From Nucisporomicrobium flavum (GTDB lineage Bacteria > Actinomycetota > Actinomycetes > Mycobacteriales > Micromonosporaceae), in assembly GCF_016464385.1 (NCBI RefSeq), contig NZ_JADMLH010000002.1:62001-126000 (forward strand): a stretch of DNA of 64,000 nt, read 5' to 3'. Positions 17,870 to 26,758 of this stretch are shown piece by piece. How positions within the stretch are numbered: position 1 is the stretch's first letter; the number at the start of each line of letters is the position of its first letter. Made by a program: the position numbers and the translations under genes. Below the pieces are notes generated by a model. It had not been told where the DNA came from. It made no database searches and worked only from the letters and a program-made list of their open reading frames with translations.

Positions 17870-19540
17870 GTGGGACAGATTGATGACCTCGCCAACCGCT
17901 ACGTCGACGAGTGGGCGCCGCTCAACCCGACCGGCGCCACCTTCATCGGGGTGCCCGGGCACGACCACGAGCTGGACGACCTGTCGCCCGAGGGCTTCGG
18001 CGCCCAGGCCGACCTCGTCCGCCGCACCCTGGCCGAGCTCGACCCGATCGACCCCGAGACCGAGGCCGAGAACGTCGCCAAGGACGCCATGCAGGAGCGG
18101 CTCGGACTCGACCTCGCCCGCTACGAGTCCGGCGACACGGCCAGCGAGATCAACGTCATCTCCAGCGCGGTGCACGGCCTGCGGATGGTCTTCGACCTGA
18201 TGCCGGTGCAGGGCGACGAGGCGCTGGCCAACATCGCCGCCCGGCTCGGCGCGTTCCCGCGCGCCCTCCAACAGTACGAACGCACGCTGCTCGAGGAGGC
18301 CCGCCGCGGCAACGCCAGCGCGCGGGTCCAGCTGCTCGAGGTCGCCGAGCAGTGCGCCGCGTGGACGGACCCCCAGCGCGACAACTTCTTCCACAACCTC
18401 GCCGACGGGCTCGGTGCCGAGGGCGCGCTGCTGGCCGACCTGCAACGCAATGCGGCGGCTGCCACGGCGGCCACGGCGAGCTTCGGGCAGTTCCTGCGCA
18501 CCGAGCTGGCCCCGTACGGCCGCGACAAGCAGGCGGCGGGACCCGACCGGTACGCCCGTGCCTCCCAGTACTTCCTCGGCGCGAAGGTCGACCAGGAGGA
18601 GACGTACGCCTGGGGCTTCGAGGAACTCGCCCGGCTGGAGCGCGAGATGCGCGTGGTCGCCGCCGAGATCGCGGGCCCCGGTGCCACGGTGGACCGCGCG
18701 GTCGAGGTGCTCGACGCCGACCCCGCCCGGCGGATCCCCGGCAAGGAGGCGTTCCGCGACTGGATGCAGTCCGTCGCCGACAAGGCGGTCAGCGAGCTCA
18801 ACGGCACCCACTTCGAGATCCCCCCGGCGGTCCGCACGGTCGAGGCGTGCCTCGCACCCACCAGCGACGGCGGCATCTACTACACCGCGCCGAGCGAGGA
18901 CTTCAGCCGCCCGGGCCGCATGTGGTGGGCGGTCCCGGAGGGCCAGACCGAGTTCTCCACCTGGCGCGAGACGTCGACGGTCTACCACGAGGGCGTGCCC
19001 GGTCATCACCTCCAGATCGGCCAGACGATCCAGCGCGCCGACCTGCTCAACCGCTGGCAGCGGCTGCTCTGCTGGTGCTCCGGCCACGGCGAGGGCTGGG
19101 CCCTGTACGCCGAACGCCTCATGGACGACCTCGGCTACCTCGCCGACCCGGGCGACCGCCTCGGCATGCTCGACAACCAGGCCCTGCGCGCCACCCGCGT
19201 GATCGTCGACATCGGCATGCACCTCGAGCTCGTGATCCCCCGCGACAACCCGTTCGGCTTCCACCCGGGTGAACGCTGGACGCCGGAGCTGGGCTGGGAG
19301 TTCCTGCGCCAGCACTGCCGCATGCAGGAGGACGTGCTGCGCTTCGAGTGGAAGCGCTACCTGGGCTGGCCGGGGCAGGCGCCGTCGTACAAGGTGGGCG
19401 AGCGCATCTGGCTCCAGGCGCGCGAGGACGCCAAGGCCCGCAAGGGTGCGGCGTTCAGCCTCAAGGACTTCCACCGGGACGCGCTGAACCTGGGATCGCT
19501 CGGCCTGGACCCGCTGCGCAAGGCCCTCGCCCGCATCTGA
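17870..19540 (+). CDS. DUF885-family protein, putative zinc metallopeptidase
   Basis: This 556-residue protein has the DUF885 layout: a long helical N-terminal part, then STVYHEGVPGHHLQI with the HExxH-like HEGVPGH at about 373-379 and a second conserved stretch GHGEGWALYAERLM about 30 residues later. Conserved Arg/Tyr-rich segments follow near the end. By analogy it is a metal-dependent peptidase or carboxypeptidase, but the substrate is unknown for this family branch. There is no signal peptide, so it is cytoplasmic. It starts at GTG 17870, 38 bp after the PHP gene, and probably shares its transcript. Confidence 0.85.
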   Translation: MGQIDDLANRYVDEWAPLNPTGATFIGVPGHDHELDDLSPEGFGAQADLVRRTLAELDPIDPETEAENVAKDAMQERLGLDLARYESGDTASEINVISSAVHGLRMVFDLMPVQGDEALANIAARLGAFPRALQQYERTLLEEARRGNASARVQLLEVAEQCAAWTDPQRDNFFHNLADGLGAEGALLADLQRNAAAATAATASFGQFLRTELAPYGRDKQAAGPDRYARASQYFLGAKVDQEETYAWGFEELARLEREMRVVAAEIAGPGATVDRAVEVLDADPARRIPGKEAFRDWMQSVADKAVSELNGTHFEIPPAVRTVEACLAPTSDGGIYYTAPSEDFSRPGRMWWAVPEGQTEFSTWRETSTVYHEGVPGHHLQIGQTIQRADLLNRWQRLLCWCSGHGEGWALYAERLMDDLGYLADPGDRLGMLDNQALRATRVIVDIGMHLELVIPRDNPFGFHPGERWTPELGWEFLRQHCRMQEDVLRFEWKRYLGWPGQAPSYKVGERIWLQAREDAKARKGAAFSLKDFHRDALNLGSLGLDPLRKALARI

Positions 19541-19661
19541 GTCGCCGCCCCGCCATCTGGGTCGCCGCCCGGGCGGCTGGGCCGCTCCCGGCCCTGGGCC
19601 GCACTCGGGTCTGGGCCGCACTCGGGCCCTGGGCAGCGGGCGGGTCGATAGACTGCGGTGC

Positions 19662-20624
19662 ATGCGGACCATTGACTGGGTGGACGGGGCCGTCGAGCTC
19701 ATCGATCAGACCGCTCTCCCCGATGAGCTGCGGATCCTCCGGGTCACCTCGGTCGCCGACCTGGTCGCCGCGATCCGGTCGCTGGCCGTGCGGGGCGCCC
19801 CGGCGCTCGGGGTGGCCGGCGCCTTCGGGGTCGTGCTCGCGGCGCGGGAGTTCGCCGGCGACCCCGCGGGGCTCGCTGCGGCCGTACGCGATGTCGAAGT
19901 GGCCCGGCCCACCGCCGTGAACCTCGCCCGCGGGGTGCGCAGGGCCGCCGCGCGGCTCGGGGACGGGTTCGACGGCGTGCTCGCCGAGGCGTGCGCGGTG
20001 CGCGACGAGGAGATCGCCGCGTCCGCCGCGATGGCCGCGCTCGGCGCCGACCTCATGGTCGAGCTGTGCGGCGGGCCGCCCCGGGTGCTGACCCACTGCA
20101 ACACCGGCGGGCTCGCCGCGGTGGTCGGCGGGACCGCCCTCGGGGTGGTGGTCGAGCTGCAGCGGCGCGGCTCCCTGGCCGGGGTTATCGCCAGCGAGAC
20201 GCGCCCGTTGCTGCAGGGCGCCCGGCTCACCGCCTGGGAGCTGGAACAGGCCGGCATCGAGTTCCGGGTCGCGGTGGACTCGGCCGGCCCGTTCCTGCTG
20301 GCCCGCGGGGAGGCGGACGCGGTGATCCTCGGCGCCGACCGGATCTGCGCCAACGGTGACGTCATCAACAAGGTCGGCACGTACGCCCACGCCCTCGGCG
20401 CGCGGCGCGCGGGTGTGCCGTTCGTGGTGGTGGCGCCGGAGACGACCGTCGACGTCGACACCCCGGACGGCGCGGCGGTGGAGATCGAGGACCGGGGGTC
20501 GGCGGAGGTGACGGCCTGGTCGGCGGCGGTCAACCCGGCGTTCGACGTGACGCCGCACGACCTGGTCACGGCGATCGTCACGGACCGGCGGGTGATCCGG
20601 CTGGACCGCGGCGAGAAGCCCTGA
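19662..20624 (+). CDS. mtnA: S-methyl-5-thioribose-1-phosphate isomerase
   Basis: MtnA isomerises 5-methylthioribose-1-phosphate to the ribulose form in the methionine salvage pathway. The 320-residue product has the family signatures: RGAPALGVAGAFG (44-56), THCNTGGLA with the catalytic Cys146, RPLLQGARLTAWEL, and GADRICANGDVINKVGT with catalytic Asp226. Length is normal, slightly short. It is a single gene between repeat-rich spacers. No other salvage gene is adjacent, although a DeoD-type phosphorylase lies 5 kb away. Confidence 0.95.
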   Translation: MRTIDWVDGAVELIDQTALPDELRILRVTSVADLVAAIRSLAVRGAPALGVAGAFGVVLAAREFAGDPAGLAAAVRDVEVARPTAVNLARGVRRAAARLGDGFDGVLAEACAVRDEEIAASAAMAALGADLMVELCGGPPRVLTHCNTGGLAAVVGGTALGVVVELQRRGSLAGVIASETRPLLQGARLTAWELEQAGIEFRVAVDSAGPFLLARGEADAVILGADRICANGDVINKVGTYAHALGARRAGVPFVVVAPETTVDVDTPDGAAVEIEDRGSAEVTAWSAAVNPAFDVTPHDLVTAIVTDRRVIRLDRGEKP

Positions 20625-20663
20625 CCCACAGCAAACCTGGGCCCGGCGGATCGCGCCGGCCGC

Positions 20664-20753
20664 GGGTCGCGCCGGTTGCGGGGAGCGTGGGTCGCGCCGG
20701 CCGTGGGTCGCGCCGGTTGCGGGGAGCGCGCGTCGCGCCGGCTATGGGGAGCG
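20664..20753. repeat. GC-rich direct repeats downstream of mtnA
   Basis: The 24-bp unit GGGTCGCGCCGGTTGCGGGG plus AGCG occurs at 20664-20687 and 20705-20728, with a diverged third copy at 20731-20753 and shorter GTCGCGCCGG pieces around them. The 195-bp spacer holds no gene that I can support. Confidence 0.75.
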
Positions 20754-20819
20754 CGGGTCGCGGAGGGCGCCGGCCGCGGACATCGGGGACCGCCCGAGAC
20801 GGGCGGCCCGGGCCGCGGG

Positions 20820-20987
20820 TCAGTTGGCGAGGCGGCGCCGGTTGGCGATCAGTTCGCGGATGCGGGCGCCGCGCAGGCGGTGGGGCTGGCTCAGCTCGCG
20901 GGCCGACTTCGCGTCTGCCAGAGCCGCGAGGAGCTCGAGCCGGCGGCGGCGACGTTCGGGGTCGAGTCGCTGCGGTACGTGGGCCAT
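20820..20987 (-). CDS. Small basic hypothetical protein
   Basis: The 55-residue reading from ATG 20987 is Arg-rich and mostly helical (DPERRRRRLELLAALADAK, then RGARIRELIANRRRLAN). Longer in-frame starts up to 21140 would overlap the neighbouring gene and add an unrelated segment. No membrane segment is seen. The charge and size would suit a nucleic-acid-binding peptide, but that is only composition. I do not recognise a family. Confidence 0.5.
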   Translation of the reverse strand: MAHVPQRLDPERRRRRLELLAALADAKSARELSQPHRLRGARIRELIANRRRLAN

Positions 20988-21090
20988 GGGCCGAGAGTGC
21001 CCAAGGCGTTCGGCCTTCGTCAAGGGCGAGTGCGTTGCGCCACCGGAGCCGTACGGTTCGTCAATGACAGACCGCCGCAGAGCTGGACAT

Positions 21091-21477
21091 TCACCACAGC
21101 GGCCAGTCGTTCGTAGTGATCCACCTCGCACCGACGACACCGGCGGTTATCGATAGGCCGACGCCGCTCGCGAGGGCCACGCCGGCGGCCGCCCCGCGGT
21201 CGCCCAGGACGGTCAGCACGGCCGCGGCGATCCACGCCGACACCGCCGCGCCGAGGGTCCACCATGCGTAGCCGAACAGATCGCGGCCGAGGCTGCCGAA
21301 GAGCGTGAACCAGAGCGCCGCCGCTCCCGCGCCGCTGAGCAGTGGGGCCGTGCGGATGCGATGCGCCTCACGGTACGTCGGGCGGGGCGGCAGGCCGGGC
21401 AGCGCCTCCGGCGGACGTGCGGGCGGCAGCCATCCGGCCGGCGGCGTCGTCCCGCCCCATCCCGCGTGCTCGCTCAT
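21091..21477 (-). CDS. Small membrane protein, hypothetical
   Basis: This 128-residue protein has a cytoplasmic Pro/Gly-rich N-terminus (about 1-45, with PPARPPEALPGLPPRP) and three hydrophobic stretches at about 46-63, 68-90 and 96-117, ending in NDWPLW. The pattern of a proline-rich head plus a small helical bundle is common in actinobacterial envelope proteins of unknown role. It is divergent from the M23 lipoprotein gene at 21583. Confidence 0.65.
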   Translation of the reverse strand: MSEHAGWGGTTPPAGWLPPARPPEALPGLPPRPTYREAHRIRTAPLLSGAGAAALWFTLFGSLGRDLFGYAWWTLGAAVSAWIAAAVLTVLGDRGAAAGVALASGVGLSITAGVVGARWITTNDWPLW

Positions 21478-21582
21478 GCGCGCCCCTCCGTCGTCGGCCA
21501 GCTGCGTCCCCGAACCCGAACCTGAACCCTATCCACCGGCCGCGGGTCTGCGGGCGCGGACAACTTCTGTCAGGATGGCGCG

Positions 21583-22323
21583 GTGCTTTCCCTGCGTACC
21601 CTCTCGGTCTTGACCGTCACCGCGCTCTCGCTCGCCGCCTGCGGCACGCCGGGCGACGGGCCGTCGTCGGCCGCGACGCCGCAGTTCGTGGAGCCCACCG
21701 CGACCACCGCGGCGCCCGTGGAGTCCGCGGCACCACCCGCCGCCGCCGGCAAGGTCGTCACCCCGGCCACGCCGTCGAAGACGCCGGCCAAGCCGCGGGC
21801 GACCGCACCGCTGAGCGTGAAGTACGTCTTCCCCGTCAAGGCGTCGAACGTGGCGTACCACCCGACGCACTCGAAGTATCCGGCGACCGACATCTTCGCC
21901 GACTGCGGCGAGAAGGTCGTGGCGACGACCAGCGGCGTGGTGCTCGAGATCAGCCTCAAGGACGAGTACGTGAAGGGCCGCCCCGACGGTCCGCTGAACG
22001 GCGGCCTGTCGGTCTCGCTGCTCGGCGACGACGGCGTGCGCTACTACGGCTCGCACCTGAGCAAGGTCCAGACGGGCATCAAGAAGGGCGTCCGGGTCAA
22101 GGCCGGCCAGCTGCTCGGCAAGGTCGGCCACACCGGCAACGCCAACAACGTCTGCCACCTGCACTACGGCATCTCACCGCCGTGCGCGCGGGTCGGCGAC
22201 TGGAAGGTGCGCCGCGGCGTCATCTGGCCGGCGCCGTACCTGGACTCCTGGCGCAAGAGCGGCAACAAGAGCCCGGTCGCGAAGGTCAAGGCCTGGAAGA
22301 ACAGCCACAACTGCCAAGCCTGA
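21583..22323 (+). CDS. M23-family peptidase lipoprotein
   Basis: The GTG at 21583 begins a lipoprotein signal peptide ending in the lipobox LAAC (about residues 17-20), so the mature 226-residue protein is anchored outside the membrane. An Ala/Pro/Thr-rich linker leads to an M23 (LytM-like) domain with YPATDIFADCG (metal Asp), VRYYGSHLS, and NVCHLHYGIS carrying the HxH pair. M23 enzymes cut peptidoglycan cross-bridges or activate amidases. All main metal ligands appear present, so activity is plausible. The downstream gene is convergent, separated by a hairpin at 22374. Confidence 0.9.
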   Translation: MLSLRTLSVLTVTALSLAACGTPGDGPSSAATPQFVEPTATTAAPVESAAPPAAAGKVVTPATPSKTPAKPRATAPLSVKYVFPVKASNVAYHPTHSKYPATDIFADCGEKVVATTSGVVLEISLKDEYVKGRPDGPLNGGLSVSLLGDDGVRYYGSHLSKVQTGIKKGVRVKAGQLLGKVGHTGNANNVCHLHYGISPPCARVGDWKVRRGVIWPAPYLDSWRKSGNKSPVAKVKAWKNSHNCQA

Positions 22324-22373
22324 GGGTACGGGCACAGGGCCGCGACAACCGCAGGGCCGGTGCGGAACGACAC

Positions 22374-22406
22374 AGGGCCGCACCCGTCGCCCGAGGATGC
22401 GGCCCT
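22374..22406. terminator. Bidirectional terminator between M23 and beta-propeller genes
   Basis: AGGGCCGCA and TGCGGCCCT form a perfect 9-bp stem with a 15-nt loop between two convergent stop codons. Confidence 0.8.
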
Positions 22407-22419
22407 GCTGCGGTGAGGC

Positions 22420-23574
22420 TCAGCTGAACTGTGCGAAACGCTTCTGGGTCACGCCGTTGATCGTGGTGAAGGCGCCGCCCGCGGCGAACGCCCCGAGCCC
22501 CGGGTTGACGGCCATGGTGAGCACACCCTCGATGCCGTTGGCGTCGGCGGTCCAGTCGCGCAGGTGCCCGTCCGCGATGTCGAGGGCCGCGAGCTTGACC
22601 CGTGGGTCCGAGCCGTCGAGGCAGACGCCCTGGTCCCCGGTACGCGCGGTACGGCACGCGTGGTCGAAGTGCCCGCCGACGTAGACGGTGTCGCCGAGGC
22701 TGGTGATCGCCTGAGCGTCGCCGTCGAACGTCGCGCTCCACCGCTTGCCGCCGCTGAGGGTGTACGCCGTGGCCGTACCGCCCTGGCCGCCGTGCGCGGT
22801 GTAGACGCTGTCGCCCGTGACCGCGATGCCGAACACGATGACGGCGGGCTTCGGCTTGAATCCGGTGACGATCGCGCCCGACGCGGGGTCGAGGGCGACG
22901 AGGCGGTCGTACCCGCTGGTGCTGTTGACCTTGTGGAACTTGCCGCCGACGTAGACCCGGCCGGACGCCGTGGCGAACGCCTCCACCTGGTCGTCGACGA
23001 TCGGCTTCCACGTGCCGTCCAGCGCGCCGGTGAGCAGGTCGAACGCGGCGAGCCGGGTCCGCACCTGGCCGCTGACCTTGGTGATCGTGCCGCCGACGTA
23101 GAGCCGGCCGTTCGCGGCGGCGAGGGCGTACGGCTTGCCGTCGATCGCGTGCTTGAACGTGCTGGAGACCGCCCCGCTGGTGGCGTCGAGCCGGGCGAGG
23201 CTGTCCCGCTTCTGCCCGCTGACGTACGTGAACTCACCGCCGATGTAGACACTCGACCCGCTGACCGCGATCGCCTTGACCCGGGCGTCCGCCGTGGGCG
23301 CCCACGGCAGCAGCTCGCCGGTGGACGCGTTCAGCGCGGCGAGCCGGGTCCGGGCGATGCTCTTGCCCTTGACGATCGCGTAGGTGAAGTCGCCGCCCAC
23401 GTAGATCGTGCTGCCCGAGTACGCGACCGCCCGTACCGTCCCGTTGAAGCCGGGTACGGCGTCCGAGGACTGCGACGGCGCGGCCTGTGCCGGCCCGGCG
23501 ACGGTCCCGACCGCCACGATCAGCGCCCCGAGTACCATCATGCACTGCTTGCGAATTTTGCCCCTGTACGTCAC
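22420..23574 (-). CDS. Secreted beta-propeller protein
   Basis: The GTG at 23574 gives a Sec signal peptide (basic RGKIRKQ, hydrophobic core, then AGPAQAAPS near residues 28-34). The rest (384 residues total) is made of repeated blades ending in motifs such as GSTIYVGGDFT, SSVYIGGEFT, GRLYVGGTIT, GRVYVGGKFH and DTVYVGGHFD. At least seven YVGG-type repeats are visible, a delta-60/PQQ-like propeller. Such proteins are extracellular and usually bind partners or polymers. No catalytic residues or anchor are visible. The gene stands alone, divergent from tyrA. Confidence 0.85.
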   Translation of the reverse strand: MTYRGKIRKQCMMVLGALIVAVGTVAGPAQAAPSQSSDAVPGFNGTVRAVAYSGSTIYVGGDFTYAIVKGKSIARTRLAALNASTGELLPWAPTADARVKAIAVSGSSVYIGGEFTYVSGQKRDSLARLDATSGAVSSTFKHAIDGKPYALAAANGRLYVGGTITKVSGQVRTRLAAFDLLTGALDGTWKPIVDDQVEAFATASGRVYVGGKFHKVNSTSGYDRLVALDPASGAIVTGFKPKPAVIVFGIAVTGDSVYTAHGGQGGTATAYTLSGGKRWSATFDGDAQAITSLGDTVYVGGHFDHACRTARTGDQGVCLDGSDPRVKLAALDIADGHLRDWTADANGIEGVLTMAVNPGLGAFAAGGAFTTINGVTQKRFAQFS

Positions 23575-23680
23575 GTCCCGAACGTAACCGTATTGACGTG
23601 GGTTATCTAGTGACGAAACGGACTAAAAGGCACATGTCCGTACGGCTGATGTGTCGCAGGGGTGTGCGAGAGTCACCGGC

Positions 23681-24649
23681 GTGAACGTCGCGGTCATCGG
23701 TCTCGGTCTCATCGGCGGCTCCCTGCTGCGCGCCCTCGCGGCCCGCGGCCATCAGGTCACCGGCTACGACCTCAGCGAAGCAACCCGCCAGGCAGCCGCG
23801 GAGGCGGCGGTTCAGGCGGCGGTTGCGGAGGGGAGCTGGCACATAGCGGCCGACATCCCGGCTGCGATCGCGGACGCGGAGATCGTCGTGCTGGCCGTGC
23901 CGCTCCCCGCGCTGCCGGCGGTCACCGCCGCGCTCGCCGGCTTCAGCGGCCTCATCACCGACGTCACCTCGGTCAAGGGCCCGGTGCGCGACCTGCTCAA
24001 GGGCCGCCGGTACGTCGGCGGTCACCCGATGGCCGGCAAGGAGTCGTCCAGCTTTCACGCCTCCGACCCGGGCCTCTTCGACGGCTGCGCGTGGGTCCTG
24101 TGCCTCGAGCCGGGCGAGACGGACCTCGACGACTGGCTGCGCCTCGCGGCCCTGTACACCTCGATCGGCGCGCGGGTCGTGCCGGCCACGGCGGAGGAGC
24201 ACGACGAGGCCGTGGCCCGGATCAGCCACGTGCCGCACCTGCTGGCCTCCGCGCTGAGCAGCCTCCTCGACGGCAACCCGCTGGCCGGGGCGCTGGCCGC
24301 CGGGTCGTTCCGCGACGGCACCCGGGTCGCGGCGACGCGCGCCGAACTCATCGCGGCCATGTGCGGCGGCAACGCGGCGGCCGTACGCCGGGTTCTGGCC
24401 GAGGTGCTCGACCACCTGGCGGCGTACGACGCGGAGCTCGCGTCCCCGGACCCCGTGGCCGCCCTGACCTCGTCGTTGCAACGGCCCGGCGAGCTGCGGC
24501 GGGCGTGGCCGGTCGTCGATGGTGTGACCGTGCGGGTCGACCGGGAGGCCGACGCCCTCTTGAGCCTCGGCCGCGCGGGCGGCTGGCTCACCGATATCGG
24601 CCCGGACATCATCGGTCAGCGGCCAGAAAGTGGCCGGAATGGTTCCTAG
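23681..24649 (+). CDS. tyrA: Prephenate dehydrogenase (tyrosine biosynthesis)
   Basis: The GTG at 23681 places the Rossmann motif GLGLIGG at residues 7-13, immediately after the start, as is usual. The 322-residue product continues with GGHPMAGKESSSF (His115 region), a helical dehydrogenase tail, and ARISHVPHLLASAL. It should oxidatively decarboxylate prephenate (or arogenate) to the tyrosine precursor using NAD(P)+. There is no obvious ACT domain, so feedback control by a C-terminal domain is not evident. It is divergent from the propeller gene and 35 bp upstream of a DinB gene. Confidence 0.9.
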   Translation: MNVAVIGLGLIGGSLLRALAARGHQVTGYDLSEATRQAAAEAAVQAAVAEGSWHIAADIPAAIADAEIVVLAVPLPALPAVTAALAGFSGLITDVTSVKGPVRDLLKGRRYVGGHPMAGKESSSFHASDPGLFDGCAWVLCLEPGETDLDDWLRLAALYTSIGARVVPATAEEHDEAVARISHVPHLLASALSSLLDGNPLAGALAAGSFRDGTRVAATRAELIAAMCGGNAAAVRRVLAEVLDHLAAYDAELASPDPVAALTSSLQRPGELRRAWPVVDGVTVRVDREADALLSLGRAGGWLTDIGPDIIGQRPESGRNGS

Positions 24650-24684
24650 GCTGAGGCGGTAACCGCGAACGACGGGAGACAGTC

Positions 24685-25269
24685 ATGCCGGGTCAGGTCG
24701 GTGCCATCAGCAACGAGCGCGAGGGTCTGCTCGCCTACCTCGCGCACATGCGTTACGTCCTCAAGCTCACCGCGTACGGCCTCACGCCGGAACAGCTCCG
24801 CGCCACGCCGACGGCCGGCACCCTCAGCGTGGGCGGCCTCATCAAGCACTGCACGGCCACCGAGGAAAGCTGGATCGACACCGTACGCCGCCAGCCGCAG
24901 AAGGTGGACTACGAGGCGTACAACGCGAACTTCCGCCTCGCCGACGACGAGCCGATCGAGGCGGTCCTCGCCGAGTACGGCCGCGTCGCGCTGAAGACCG
25001 AGGAGACGATCGCCGGCATCGACGACCTCGGCCAGGCGGTGCCGGTGGACCACTCGGTTCCCTGGAACCCCAAGGACGTCGACAACTGGTCGGTGCGCTG
25101 GGTCCTGCTCCACCTCATCCAGGAAACGGCCCGCCACACCGGGCACGCCGACATCATCCGTGAGGCGATCGACGGCGGGACGGCGTACCCCATCATGGCG
25201 GCGGCGGAGAACTGGCCGGACAGCCCCTGGATGCAGAAATGGAAGCCCTCCGGCGACCAGCAGGCCTGA
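24685..25269 (+). CDS. DinB/DUF664-family protein, putative mycothiol-dependent transferase
   Basis: This 194-residue protein matches the DUF664 branch of DinB: SVGGLIKHCTATEESW carries the first metal histidine, and LLHLIQETARHTGHADIIRE carries the later His pair. DinB-like enzymes in actinobacteria often use mycothiol to detoxify electrophiles, with divalent metal bound by three histidines. The substrate is not predictable. It follows tyrA by 35 bp and ends before a strong terminator, so it may be the last gene of a tyrA transcript. Confidence 0.85.
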   Translation: MPGQVGAISNEREGLLAYLAHMRYVLKLTAYGLTPEQLRATPTAGTLSVGGLIKHCTATEESWIDTVRRQPQKVDYEAYNANFRLADDEPIEAVLAEYGRVALKTEETIAGIDDLGQAVPVDHSVPWNPKDVDNWSVRWVLLHLIQETARHTGHADIIREAIDGGTAYPIMAAAENWPDSPWMQKWKPSGDQQA

Positions 25270-25303
25270 CCGGCCGCTCCCGGCGCTGAGCCCAGATGCA
25301 AGA

Positions 25304-25336
25304 ACGCCCGGCCCCTCGCTTCGAGGGGCCGGGCGT
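25304..25336. terminator. Strong bidirectional terminator after the DinB gene, before tRNA-Ser
   Basis: A perfect 15-bp stem (ACGCCCGGCCCCTCG and its complement) closes a 3-nt loop. It lies between the convergent DinB gene and the tRNA gene. Confidence 0.92.
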
Positions 25337-25344
25337 CTGCAAGC

Positions 25345-25434
25345 TGGCGGTGGTGAAGGGATTTGAACCCTTGGAGGGCTTGCACCCTCACACGCTTTCG
25401 AGGCGTGCTCCTTAGGCCGCTCGGACACACCACC
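25345..25434 (-). tRNA. tRNA-Ser (anticodon CGA)
   Basis: A 90-nt gene including encoded CCA. The acceptor arm GGTGGTG pairs with CACCACC, with discriminator G. The anticodon stem CACGC/GCGTG holds the loop CTCGAAA, giving anticodon CGA, which reads UCG. A long class II variable arm and the T-arm GGTTCAAATCC are present. Confidence 0.96.
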
Positions 25435-25495
25435 GCGAAGTAGGTTACCCGACCGCCCGCGGCCTCCGCCGCCGGGTTACCCCAACGGCGCGCCG

Positions 25496-25567
25496 CGGCC
25501 CGAAGTGCCAGGTCGTGCCGCCTCCGCCCGGCCCGAAGTGCCAGGTCGTGCCGCCTCCGCCCGGCCC
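25496..25567. repeat. 33-bp tandem repeat upstream of deoD
   Basis: Two full copies and a partial third of a 33-bp unit (start CGGCCCGAAGTGCCAGGTCG) lie between the tRNA and the deoD start. The repeat ends 5 bp before the deoD Shine-Dalgarno region, so it occupies the promoter or leader. Confidence 0.85.
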
Positions 25568-25586
25568 GCCTGGCAGGATCTTCCGA

Positions 25587-26294
25587 ATGAGTGTGCACAT
25601 CGGCGCGCAGCCGGGCGACATCGCCGAGCGGGTTCTGCTTCCCGGGGATCCCATGCGGGCGAAGTGGATCGCCGAGACCTTCCTGACCGACCCTGTCTGC
25701 TACACGCAGGTGCGGGGCATGCTGGGCTTCACCGGCACGTGGCAGGGGGTGCCCGTCTCGGTGCAGGGGTCCGGCATGGGTATGCCGTCCGCCTCGATCT
25801 ACACCCACGAGCTGATCAACGAGTACGGCGTCCGCTCCGTGATCCGGATCGGGTCGTGCGGCGCGCTCGCCGAGGACCTGAACCTGGGTGACGTCGTGGC
25901 CGCGATCGGGTCGGCGACGGACTCGAACATGAACCGGGTGCGGTTCGACGGGCTCATCGACTACGCGCCGGTGGCGGACTTCGGGCTGCTGCGTACGGCC
26001 GCCGAGGTCGCCGAGCGCCGGGGTGTCGACATGCGCGTGGGTCCGATCCTGGCCGCGGACGCGTTCTACACCGACCGGCCCGACCTGTACGACACGCTGG
26101 CCGACTACGGCGTGCTGGCCGTGGAGATGGAGTCGGCCGCCATCTACACGATCGCCGCCCGGTACCGCGCGAAGGCGCTGACCATCCTGACCGTCAGCGA
26201 CCACATCAAGCGCGGCGAGAAGATGGAGGCGGCTCAGCGGGAGCAGGGCTTCTCCGACATGGTGCAGATCGGCCTGGACACCGCGATCGCCTAG
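25587..26294 (+). CDS. deoD: DeoD-type purine-nucleoside phosphorylase
   Basis: The ATG at 25587 follows GGCAGGA. The 235-residue product has the hexameric nucleoside phosphorylase features: LLPGDPMRAKWIAE, GSGMGMPSASIY, RIGSCGAL, and VEMESAAIYTIAA with the ribose-binding Glu pair, then TVSDHI containing the base-contacting Asp. It splits purine nucleosides with phosphate in salvage. Length is normal. Earlier in-frame codons are Pro-rich and come from the tandem repeat, so they are not part of the gene. Confidence 0.95.
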   Translation: MSVHIGAQPGDIAERVLLPGDPMRAKWIAETFLTDPVCYTQVRGMLGFTGTWQGVPVSVQGSGMGMPSASIYTHELINEYGVRSVIRIGSCGALAEDLNLGDVVAAIGSATDSNMNRVRFDGLIDYAPVADFGLLRTAAEVAERRGVDMRVGPILAADAFYTDRPDLYDTLADYGVLAVEMESAAIYTIAARYRAKALTILTVSDHIKRGEKMEAAQREQGFSDMVQIGLDTAIA

Positions 26295-26305
26295 CCCCTC
26301 GGAAA

Positions 26306-26758
26306 CTAGGCCCCGCGGAAGAAGTCGCGCATCAGGGTGGAGCATTCCGCTTCGAGGACGCCCGAGTACACCTCGGGCCGGTGGTTGAGGCGGCGGTCGC
26401 GGACCACGTCCCAGAGGGATCCGACCGCCCCCGTCTTGGGCTCCCACGCGCCGAAGACGAGCGTGCCGATGCGGGCCAGCACCAGCGCTCCGGCGCACAT
26501 CGTGCACGGTTCGAGGGTGACCACCAGCGTGCACCCGTCGAGCCGCCACGTGCCGGCGACCTCGGCGGCCCGGCGCAGCGCGAGGATCTCGGCGTGCGCG
26601 GTCGGGTCGCCGGCCACCTCCCGTTCGTTGCCGGCGGCGGCCAGCTCCGTACCGGACGGGTCGTAGACGACCGCGCCCACCGGCACGTCCTCCGGGGACG
26701 CGGTGGCGGCGGACAGGGCCCGCCGCATCCACGCCTCATGCAGAGGACGGACGCTCAC
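26306..26758 (-). CDS. tadA: tRNA-specific adenosine deaminase
   Basis: TadA deaminates A34 to inosine in tRNA-Arg(ACG). The 150-residue product has the cytidine-deaminase zinc site HAE (His55, Glu57) and PCTMC (Cys85, Cys88). It starts at GTG 26758, overlapping the stop of the partner gene by 4 bp (GTGA). The tadA-plus-partner pair is characteristic of actinobacteria. Confidence 0.95.
   Translation of the reverse strand: MSVRPLHEAWMRRALSAATASPEDVPVGAVVYDPSGTELAAAGNEREVAGDPTAHAEILALRRAAEVAGTWRLDGCTLVVTLEPCTMCAGALVLARIGTLVFGAWEPKTGAVGSLWDVVRDRRLNHRPEVYSGVLEAECSTLMRDFFRGA

Noticed and set aside
24685..25269. DNA damage-inducible role for the DinB protein
   Set aside because: The family name is historical; the sequence shows a metal-binding thiol-transferase fold and no SOS-box-like site was seen.
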